A stretch of DNA of 7,716 bases, taken from positions 1-7,716 of the forward strand of contig CAZEAN010000192.1 in the NCBI GenBank assembly GCA_964510225.1. The letters are read 5' to 3'. The position numbers were made by a program, and so were the translations under genes. How positions within the stretch are numbered: position 1 is the stretch's first letter; every line of letters starts with the position of its first letter. This document shows, one piece after another, positions 1 through 6,040 of this stretch. Source of the stretch: CAZEAN01 sp964510225. Lineage in GTDB: Bacteria; Planctomycetota; Planctomycetia; Isosphaerales; Isosphaeraceae. The notes beneath the pieces were generated by a model. That model did not search any database. It saw nothing but the letters and a program-made list of their open reading frames with translations, and was not told the origin of the DNA.

Positions 1-107
1 TTGGTCACCCTAGCTGCATTCTGATGTTCCAAGCAGACAAAACGGAAACGAATTCTGGCTAAAATTCGATGAAATCTTTGTGCAGAAATCAACGATCGCA
101 GTCTAAA

Positions 108-119
108 TTTGATATCAAA
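108..119. repeat. Perfect 12-base palindrome TTTGATATCAAA
   Basis: TTTGATATCAAA equals its own reverse complement. It lies in AT-rich non-coding sequence about 100 bases beyond the end of the large minus-strand gene. A palindrome of this length in an intergenic region can be a dimeric regulator site for a gene lying further left, but there is no second copy or nearby promoter to support that. It may be chance. Confidence 0.4.
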
Positions 120-148
120 ATAAAAGGGTTTATTAGGTTTTGGGCTGT

Positions 149-192
149 AGAAGTACCGATCGTGATCGAAACGGCTCTCGATCGATACTTCT
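149..192 (-). terminator. Inverted repeat, candidate terminator of the large minus-strand gene
   Basis: The arms are AGAAGTACCGATCG (149-162) and CGATCGATACTTCT (179-192), separated by a 16-base loop. They are complementary at 13 of 14 positions. The exception is a C-A mismatch on the plus strand but a U-G wobble in minus-strand RNA, so the hairpin is fully paired only in the transcript of the minus-strand gene, whose stop codon lies 30 bases upstream of the first arm. Position and strand bias favour a 3'-end hairpin. Against a classical intrinsic terminator, no U-tract follows (the minus strand continues ACAGCCCAAAACC). It could instead protect the 3' end or be a protein-binding palindrome. 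Confidence 0.45.
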
Positions 193-221
193 GTCATTCC
201 TTCGTGATTCTCGCTTGTTTA

Positions 222-3200
222 TTAATGAGGCATGAAACCGATCGAAGCTTCGATCCAGGAGCCACAACTGCAACCACCGCCAGCTTCAGGTGAGAGGAGC
301 ATCCCATTGGCGGGGACGGTACTCAGCCAACAACCCGGTCGAAGTCGATCCCAACTTGTGCTGCTGCCAGTTTCAGAGTTCCAGGCAGTTACGTTACCAC
401 TTCGGAAGAAGAAGGCTTTCGCAGTTGCAGCATAAGTTCCGCAGCCGCCTCCCGGCATTTCGATCGAGAGAAGTTCACCAGTTTCGAGGTCCATCACGCG
501 GGGCCGCACGAAGACGCGACCGTTGACGATCGCCGGTCGCGACATCGCCTTACCATGGTCACCGTTAGGGTCAATCCAGCCGAATGACTGGTTCCAAAGC
601 TGTTCTCCGGTTAAGGCGTCGAAGGTGTTGACGAAGTAGGACTGTTCCGTCGACGAGCAAAGTACAAGGCGATCTTCAGCTGTAGCCATCCAGAACACAA
701 CGATTCCATCCTCGACATCGATCGGCTTTTCCCAATCGATCTCACCTGTGTTGAGGTCTAGAGCAACCAGGTACTGATCTTGCCAGAGTTCCGGAACGCC
801 AACCCGACGCGATCTGGAGGTCAGAACTTCCGGATGGCGACACTCCACAAAGTAAACGTGATCATCGGTTGCACTGATTGTGGAATTGATGATCAGACCC
901 CGCTCGTATGTCCAGTGTGGCTGGCTCGAAGCTGCGTCCAAGGCGAATAGCTTCTCACTACAGACTTTAAACGTTGCTGGGCCACTCCGAGAGTCATACC
1001 AGCCTTCCGAAGCTCCACCCCAATAGTTGGTAAAGGGGGCTCCTTCCTTTACAGTGCTACCGAGAAGTAACTCGCCGGCTCGGGCGACATATCCCCACTC
1101 GTAGGACCACTCTTCCCGACTCCCTGAAGGTACTGGTATGTATTCAACCACGTCACCAGTCTGGGCATCAATCCTCCAGCAGTGCCCCTTAATCGCAGCA
1201 TAGATCCAATTGTCATCACCGCACCAATTGCCACAATCACGCGGCATGTTGAACCGCTCTAGCGGTGGAATTTCAAGAGACCACAAGATCGTACCATTAA
1301 AAGCATCGACACCAATGAGACGGTGAAGTCCTTGGACGAAGAGTCGACCATTGATGGACAGCGGTGCCGGCTTACGACCGTTCCGATCGGGTTGTGCTCT
1401 TGGACCGGGTCGACCGATCCAGTGAACATCGAGCTGATCGGTTGTCGTGGCGTTGTTGAGCACCTCGTCACCGAAGGCTGCATTGTTCGCTTTACCGTAC
1501 AGGTGTGACCATTCACCAGCGCCTTCCAGTGGCCCTCGGACCAACATTGCCCAGATTGTGTTGGCACGGGTAGTGACGGTTGGGCTCAGTTCGGCTTCGT
1601 TGAACCAGGTCTGTAACCGATCCTCGGTCTTCTCACTATCTGTAGACGATCCAAGACCAATCAGAACAACACCACCGTTTGGCCTGAGGATGCGGTAGAG
1701 CTCTTGTGGGCTGCTCACCAGTTCCCGGTCGAAGGTACTTCGTTCCGAAACGACCAGGTTGGCAGAACGTCCTACAATCGGGAGTTCGTCTAAAGAGTCT
1801 ACCAGGAGGACAGTGATACGTGTGCCGTACACCCCGGTTTTCTTCAGCGTATCGCGGATGGAACTCACCCGATCGGGATCATCGTCAACGGCCAGTACTC
1901 GGAGTTGAGACTGACGTCCTAGTTCGTACGCGAGAGACCCATCAACACAACCGAGAACGACGGCAATACCCTGGTCGATCCCTGTTTCCTCCAGGATCTG
2001 AGTCGCTGTTGGTCCCACAGTCACCGATATTTCTTCTGTAAACGCGTTTTTCAGCTTTGGCCAATCTGGGAGACAGTAGTTGAAATTGGTGTCGAGTTCG
2101 AACTCAGGACTGATCGCGCGCTTGCTATCAATTCTGGATTCGATCACATATTCGCCAACCTGACCCTTCCCGAGTCCCTCGATCGTTACTTCATGAACTG
2201 TCTTCGGTCGGGGATCACCCAAATCGCGTGTCAGACCGCGTTCAGTATAGCGCAGGACTGTTGAACAAGGCTCGTTGGTCTGCCAACGTATTACAGCACG
2301 ATCCTGACTAATGAACTGGGCGAAAGGACCAACCTTCAGTCGAATCGGCACTGGAAAGCTCGATGCTTTTTCTTCGTACTGCCTCCGAATCTCATCGGCA
2401 CTGATTGATCGATCGTAGAGTTTGATCTCGTGGACCATTCCTTCCATTCTGAAGAATTCGTCCTGATCGTGGTAAGCACCAATCTCAAAGAAGGTCGGTG
2501 CTGGATCGTCAATCGGCCCTTGTTGTGCCCTTGATTCAGCTTTCAGTGAACCATCGATGTAGAGTTTCAGCGACTCTCCATCGTATGACCCTACGAGATG
2601 GTACCAACGACTCTTCTGAAATGGTTCGGGTGCTGCCAGATAAGTGAGACCGGCCTCACCACCAGTGCCAGCAAGCCCTATGCTGAAGCGATCGTTATTG
2701 TACCCCAAGACCCAGCCTCGTTCATCATCGCCATTGTCCTGTACTGCGCCAATGACCCCTCCCCAACGAGTTGGACGATCCACTCGGACCCAGGCCGCTG
2801 CAGAGATCGCATCGGAAGGGAGTTTTGCTTGCCGATGGTTCTCAGAAAGAAGGACACTGTTGGCAGCACCGTCAAACATCAGTGCTTCAACACCACCTGC
2901 CTCACGGAGTTGGATCGGGCCATAAATATTGCCGGGATTGCGTCCCGCTAGGTCCGGTACAAAGCGCTCTGGATCTGCAACGCCGCGTCTTCTCGCAGCT
3001 GCACCCATTCCCTGTTCGAAGACCCAATGGCCAACTAATCCCACTTCGCGTCGTTTATCGTTTAAGGGAGTGGTTCGTCGCCGCTCTGACTCGACTCTAA
3101 CTGCTTCAGGGGGCCTCGCTGCAAGTTCGATCTCCGTTGTCGTATCATCAGTACGGAAGCAATGGATTACTCCTTCGTCTGTCGAGACTAAGAGTGCACT

Positions 3201-4367
3201 ATTGGCGATTGTCAAGCCATAGGCCCTTCCTTGTACGGTTGCTTGCCATTGCTGGGTACCGTCCTTGATGCTGTAAGCGCGAACATGATCGTCACCGCCG
3301 ACAAACAGCGTCTCACCCCCAAGAATTGCAGTCCGAGGGGTTGTGAAGGGTACTGACCAATCATCCGTCATCGTCGCAGAATCAATTCGACTGACATCTT
3401 TTTTTGAGAGAAAAATGAACCCCTCGTCGAGGCAGAGGACTTCAACCTTGCCATTGTGTGTTGCTGTGTTCTTATGGGTCTCGGCAGCACTTTCGGTCAA
3501 CCACCCCGTTTTGTTTCCGGGACCGTGAAAGACTCGCCCGTCGGTAGCGATCGTTGCGAACGAGCCACCGCCACCACTGAGCGATCCTTCTGCATCACCT
3601 GTAGCTTTTGAGAAGGTAAAGGGCTCGACCCGACCTCCGAGGGCCAGGAGATGTTCTTGATCGGCCAACAGTCCTCCCTCCATCGTCGCGCCATATAGCT
3701 CTGTGGTGAATGTTCCGGAGCCTTCCGCACGACCGTTGTCGGCATTGACCGCACAGAGGTAGGATGACTCCCAAGGCAAGAGGGAAAGACCAAAGTAAGC
3801 GATCCCCTTCTCCACCAAGACTCCGGTACGACAGGGCCAACGCGAGATATAACGACCGTTGTTAAGGATCCAGTGATCGGATCGAGGTGGAGTTGAGCGC
3901 CAAATCAGGCTTCCGTCGTGGGCGTCGAGGCAGTAAGCATGGCCGTCATCTGCACCAAAATAGAGTCGGCCTTGGTAATAGGTCGGAGCGATCCGAATTG
4001 GCGCATCTGCCGTGAACGTCCAGCGCGATTCTCCCGTCCTGGCATCGAGAGCGTGAAGTGAGTTGTCAGAGTTCGTTCCGAAGTAGATCGCATTGCCCAC
4101 GGCGATCACTTGGTTACATGGATCGTAGTTCCGCATGTGACTGAGATCGCGGATTCCTGCGTAAGCGTCCCATTTCGCCGGTCCAGGCCAGGCGGGTTGG
4201 GGCGGCTGTAGGGCCCGGAACGACCAAACCTCTCGGAGGAGGCTAATGTCGAGATTTTCTGGAGTGACACCGCTCCGTCGGTAGTCGTGGCGGTATGTTG
4301 GCCAGTCCGCTCCCAATGCATTGGAAGCAAGCAGCAGTATCAGGATAAATTGTGTTGACTTGATCAT
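222..4367 (-). CDS. Exported PQQ-propeller / LamG / methyltransferase-fold mosaic protein
   Basis: Residues are numbered from the ATG at 4367 (about 1,381 residues). Residues 1-19 are a signal peptide: MIKST, a hydrophobic run, then NALG/A as a likely cleavage site. Residues 21-408 form a PQQ-type beta-propeller opening with DWPTYRHDYRRSG and containing blades such as LHALDARTGESRW (about 101-116). Residues 444-665 are LamG/concanavalin-like (WYHLVGSYDGESLKLYIDG). Residues 674-758 resemble Fn3. Residues 773-944 have a class I methyltransferase fold: VVLGCVDGSLA as motif I, LAVDDDP as motif II, ELYRILRPNGG. Residues 978-1368 are a second propeller (IGVDAFNGTILW, LVALDLNTGEIDW), ending in a motif with Cys1309, 1346, 1366 and 1368. 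Similar proteins are known to me from Planctomycetes, often labelled BamB-like or PQQ-binding; their role is not established. PQQ binding is not implied. I infer cell-surface or periplasmic binding of polymer or ligand. An ATG at 4376 is equally possible; an in-frame GTG at 4463 would bury the signal peptide. No clear Shine-Dalgarno precedes any of them. Confidence 0.9.
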   Translation of the reverse strand: MIKSTQFILILLLASNALGADWPTYRHDYRRSGVTPENLDISLLREVWSFRALQPPQPAWPGPAKWDAYAGIRDLSHMRNYDPCNQVIAVGNAIYFGTNSDNSLHALDARTGESRWTFTADAPIRIAPTYYQGRLYFGADDGHAYCLDAHDGSLIWRSTPPRSDHWILNNGRYISRWPCRTGVLVEKGIAYFGLSLLPWESSYLCAVNADNGRAEGSGTFTTELYGATMEGGLLADQEHLLALGGRVEPFTFSKATGDAEGSLSGGGGSFATIATDGRVFHGPGNKTGWLTESAAETHKNTATHNGKVEVLCLDEGFIFLSKKDVSRIDSATMTDDWSVPFTTPRTAILGGETLFVGGDDHVRAYSIKDGTQQWQATVQGRAYGLTIANSALLVSTDEGVIHCFRTDDTTTEIELAARPPEAVRVESERRRTTPLNDKRREVGLVGHWVFEQGMGAAARRRGVADPERFVPDLAGRNPGNIYGPIQLREAGGVEALMFDGAANSVLLSENHRQAKLPSDAISAAAWVRVDRPTRWGGVIGAVQDNGDDERGWVLGYNNDRFSIGLAGTGGEAGLTYLAAPEPFQKSRWYHLVGSYDGESLKLYIDGSLKAESRAQQGPIDDPAPTFFEIGAYHDQDEFFRMEGMVHEIKLYDRSISADEIRRQYEEKASSFPVPIRLKVGPFAQFISQDRAVIRWQTNEPCSTVLRYTERGLTRDLGDPRPKTVHEVTIEGLGKGQVGEYVIESRIDSKRAISPEFELDTNFNYCLPDWPKLKNAFTEEISVTVGPTATQILEETGIDQGIAVVLGCVDGSLAYELGRQSQLRVLAVDDDPDRVSSIRDTLKKTGVYGTRITVLLVDSLDELPIVGRSANLVVSERSTFDRELVSSPQELYRILRPNGGVVLIGLGSSTDSEKTEDRLQTWFNEAELSPTVTTRANTIWAMLVRGPLEGAGEWSHLYGKANNAAFGDEVLNNATTTDQLDVHWIGRPGPRAQPDRNGRKPAPLSINGRLFVQGLHRLIGVDAFNGTILWSLEIPPLERFNMPRDCGNWCGDDNWIYAAIKGHCWRIDAQTGDVVEYIPVPSGSREEWSYEWGYVARAGELLLGSTVKEGAPFTNYWGGASEGWYDSRSGPATFKVCSEKLFALDAASSQPHWTYERGLIINSTISATDDHVYFVECRHPEVLTSRSRRVGVPELWQDQYLVALDLNTGEIDWEKPIDVEDGIVVFWMATAEDRLVLCSSTEQSYFVNTFDALTGEQLWNQSFGWIDPNGDHGKAMSRPAIVNGRVFVRPRVMDLETGELLSIEMPGGGCGTYAATAKAFFFRSGNVTAWNSETGSSTSWDRLRPGCWLSTVPANGMLLSPEAGGGCSCGSWIEASIGFMPH

Positions 4368-4382
4368 TGTATGCATCGGCAG

Positions 4383-4412
4383 ATACCATCGTGTTGAATC
4401 ATGTTGCGTCAA
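4383..4412 (-). promoter_or_regulatory. Possible near-leaderless promoter of the exported mosaic protein gene
   Basis: On the minus strand TTGACG (4412-4407, five of six matches to a sigma-70 -35 box) is followed after 18 bases by TGGTAT (4388-4383, three of six matches to a -10 box). Transcription would start near 4376, on the upstream ATG itself. That would fit the absence of a Shine-Dalgarno sequence. The -10 box is poor and the prediction is weak. Confidence 0.25.
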
Positions 4413-4495
4413 TGCCCCAGGCGCTGGCTGGTTTAGGTAGCGTAGTTGATGGCACCGATCCACTCAAGGCAACGATGGTTTCAGGTTTAGTCGAC

Positions 4496-4544
4496 AACCG
4501 ATCGGAACCGATTTGGTAAACTCGGTTCAATAAGAAGCCGAACC
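4496..4544. promoter_or_regulatory. Cluster of AACCGAT direct and inverted repeats, operator-like
   Basis: AACCGAT occurs at 4496-4502 and 4506-4512, exactly 10 bases (one helical turn) apart. The junction creates the palindrome CCGATCGG (4498-4505). GAACCGA (4505-4511) is perfectly inverted as TCGGTTC (4522-4528), and GGTTC (4524-4528) can alternatively pair with GAACC (4540-4544). The cluster lies in the divergent intergenic region, just ahead of the nitrilase gene and its GGGGA ribosome site. It could be an operator for one or both divergent genes, or a pair of mutually exclusive leader hairpins. No regulator is recognisable from the sequence. Confidence 0.35.
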
Positions 4545-4553
4545 ATGATTGAC

Positions 4554-4558
4554 GGGGA
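4554..4558 (+). promoter_or_regulatory. Ribosome binding site GGGGA deciding the nitrilase start
   Basis: GGGGA lies 7 bases before the ATG at 4566. The earlier in-frame ATG at 4545 has only a weak AAGAAG upstream, and starting there would add seven residues outside the conserved domain. The site therefore favours 4566. Confidence 0.55.
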
Positions 4559-4565
4559 TTGTCTC

Positions 4566-5408
4566 ATGAGTATCGTTCGAGTTGCTGCTGTTCAGTTCGA
4601 TCCGAAGATTGGTCAGCCCGAGCACAATCTAGAGTCGATGATCGGCCGGCTCAACGAAGCCGCAGATGCCGGAGCGAAGCTAATCGTCTTCCCGGAGTGT
4701 GCGCTCACAGGATACTGTTTCGAATCGAAGGAAGAAGCCTTTGAATTCGCGGAGCCGATTCCTGGGCCAAGCTTGAACCGACTTTCTTCGATCTGCCAGG
4801 ATCGAGATGTCATGGTTGTGTTAGGATTGCTTGAGCGTGATGAGCAATTGTTATATAATGCTTGTGCGCTGGTTGGTCCAAATGGAGTGATGGCTTCTTA
4901 TCGAAAGGTTCACTTGCCGTCCCTGGGCGTCGACAACTTTGTTGATCCCGGGAACCGACCGTTTGAAGTTGTCCAAGCGGATGGGCTTAGAATAGGGATG
5001 CACATCTGTTACGATGGAGCATTTCCTGAGCCGGGTCGGATTATGTCGTTACAGGGTGCTGACTTGCTTGTGTTGCCGACGAACTGGCCGATTCGGACCG
5101 AAGTACAAGCGGATCATTTGACGATCATTCGCGCTTATGAGAACACTGTCTTCGCGATGGCTGTCAATCGAGTCGGAACTGAGCGCGGCTTTCCGTTCAT
5201 CGGTCGGAGTTCCTTGGCCGATCCCCATGGCAACTTGCTGTTTTTTGGGGATCCCGAGAAGGAGCAAGTGCTTGTCGCCGACGTTGATCCTGCTGTCGCT
5301 CGACAGAAGCGGATCGTCCGCGTTCCTGGAAAGCACGAGATCAACCGAATTGATGATCGGCGTCCCACGTTTTACGGGCCGATCGTCGCACCGAATGGTC
5401 GGGAGTAA
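4566..5408 (+). CDS. Carbon-nitrogen hydrolase (nitrilase superfamily amidase)
   Basis: The protein has 280 residues, the usual size of a single-domain nitrilase-superfamily enzyme, and lacks a signal peptide, so it is probably cytoplasmic. It starts with the typical strand IVRVAAVQFDPKIGQ. The catalytic residues are visible: Glu44 in FPECALTGY, Lys114 in YRKVHLP and the nucleophile Cys148 in HICYDGAFPE. The family signatures AYENTVFAMAVNRVG (190-204) and FIGRSSLADPHGN (211-223) follow. The family hydrolyses amides, carbamoyl groups or, rarely, nitriles through a cysteine thioester. The substrate cannot be read from the sequence; N-carbamoylputrescine amidase, omega-amidase and N-carbamoyl-amino-acid hydrolase are candidates. 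The gene is the first of a two-gene operon, 8 bases ahead of a nucleotidylyltransferase, and is transcribed divergently from the large exported protein. The start at 4566 follows GGGGA; an ATG at 4545 is the alternative. Confidence 0.92.
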   Translation: MSIVRVAAVQFDPKIGQPEHNLESMIGRLNEAADAGAKLIVFPECALTGYCFESKEEAFEFAEPIPGPSLNRLSSICQDRDVMVVLGLLERDEQLLYNACALVGPNGVMASYRKVHLPSLGVDNFVDPGNRPFEVVQADGLRIGMHICYDGAFPEPGRIMSLQGADLLVLPTNWPIRTEVQADHLTIIRAYENTVFAMAVNRVGTERGFPFIGRSSLADPHGNLLFFGDPEKEQVLVADVDPAVARQKRIVRVPGKHEINRIDDRRPTFYGPIVAPNGRE

Positions 5409-5416
5409 AGGGGCTG

Positions 5417-6031
5417 ATGGTTACGACACCCCCCTCTTCTTCGAGGTCTCTCAATCCCCGGCCGATCTGCAAGATGCTTTCAGATCGCCCTGTTCGATCG
5501 CCTCGGGCGTTGTATCCGGGGGCTTTTAATCCAGTCCACCAAGGACATCTGGGTGTTGCCCGGATTGCTGCAGAACTCTTGAAGACACCCGTCGACTTCG
5601 AACTCTCGATCTGGAATGTCGAGAAGCCAGCGCTTGACCTCCGAGAAATCGATCGACGCGTCATCGGTCTCCGAGAAGCTGTTACAGGTAACCCGATGCT
5701 GGGGCATCTCTGGCTGACCGAAGCACCGACATTCCCCGATAAAGCCCTACACTTTCCCGAGATTACGTTTGTTGTAGGGCTCGACACCTTCTATCGGATT
5801 GCCGATCACCGCTTTTACGATGGTGTCGATGGATTCGAGCGAGCCATGGATGTCTTGAAGTCACAAGGGACCCGATTTCTTGTCTTTTTCCGACAGGTTG
5901 ACGATCTCATCGATTGGGATAACCCCACGCGCTATCCATCGGCACTCGCTTCCATCGCGACGTTCGTCCCACGGACCCTCTATACCGATCCGGAACGCCT
6001 CTCATCACGTGAGATTCGAGGTGAGCGTTGA
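5417..6031 (+). CDS. Nucleotidylyltransferase (NadD/cytidylyltransferase-like fold)
   Basis: The protein has up to 204 residues. The nucleotide-binding motif GAFNPVHQGH (35-44) carries the His41/His44 pair of the HxGH superfamily, and LSSREIR (195-201) matches the C-terminal ISSxxIR motif. FVVGLDTFYRI (118-128) resembles the GxDT segment of NadD-like enzymes. Such enzymes transfer AMP or CMP from ATP or CTP to a phosphorylated substrate. FELSIWNVEKPALDL (61-75) recalls the nucleotidyltransferase half of CinA-linked proteins I know from plants and some bacteria more than classic NadD; this is from memory, and the substrate is unknown. The gene follows the nitrilase gene by 8 bases, so the two are probably co-transcribed. 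The first 30 residues are low in conserved features. An ATG at 5474 would give a 185-residue protein closer to the domain start; 5417 is kept because GGGAG and AAAGGGG lie just upstream, although their spacings (11 and 3 bases) are not ideal. Confidence 0.85.
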   Translation: MVTTPPSSSRSLNPRPICKMLSDRPVRSPRALYPGAFNPVHQGHLGVARIAAELLKTPVDFELSIWNVEKPALDLREIDRRVIGLREAVTGNPMLGHLWLTEAPTFPDKALHFPEITFVVGLDTFYRIADHRFYDGVDGFERAMDVLKSQGTRFLVFFRQVDDLIDWDNPTRYPSALASIATFVPRTLYTDPERLSSREIRGER

Positions 6032-6040
6032 GGCTTGGGC

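Larger units (their letters stand above)
1..221. other. Intergenic region at left edge, no convincing gene
   Basis: All three plus-strand frames close quickly here: stops lie at 11-13, 22-24 and 60-62. At most the last few codons of a plus-strand gene could enter from the left, for example the seven codons ending at 24, but they are too short to identify. The stretch around 100-140 is AT-rich. It carries CGATCG at 93-98, 157-162 and 179-184, and the perfect palindrome and inverted repeat listed separately. I see no RNA gene. Confidence 0.6.

Noticed and set aside
69..293. A plus-strand reading frame of 74 codons from the left edge region
   Set aside because: It runs over the inverted repeat and the antisense end of the large gene, has no ribosome site, and its residues show no recognisable domain.
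2598..2951. A 117-codon plus-strand frame opposite the LamG region
   Set aside because: It lies antisense to clearly conserved LamG coding sequence and shows no motif.
222..4367. Calling the large protein a PQQ-dependent dehydrogenase
   Set aside because: Only the propeller repeat style matches. The adjacent-Cys ring and the catalytic and calcium-binding residues of quinoprotein dehydrogenases are not recognisable.
4368..4463. A longer form of the exported protein starting at GTG 4463
   Set aside because: It would place 32 non-conserved residues before a clear signal peptide and has no ribosome site.
5341..5787. A 148-codon minus-strand frame opposite the nitrilase and transferase genes
   Set aside because: It is Ser/Arg-rich antisense sequence spanning two well-supported genes, with no domain features.
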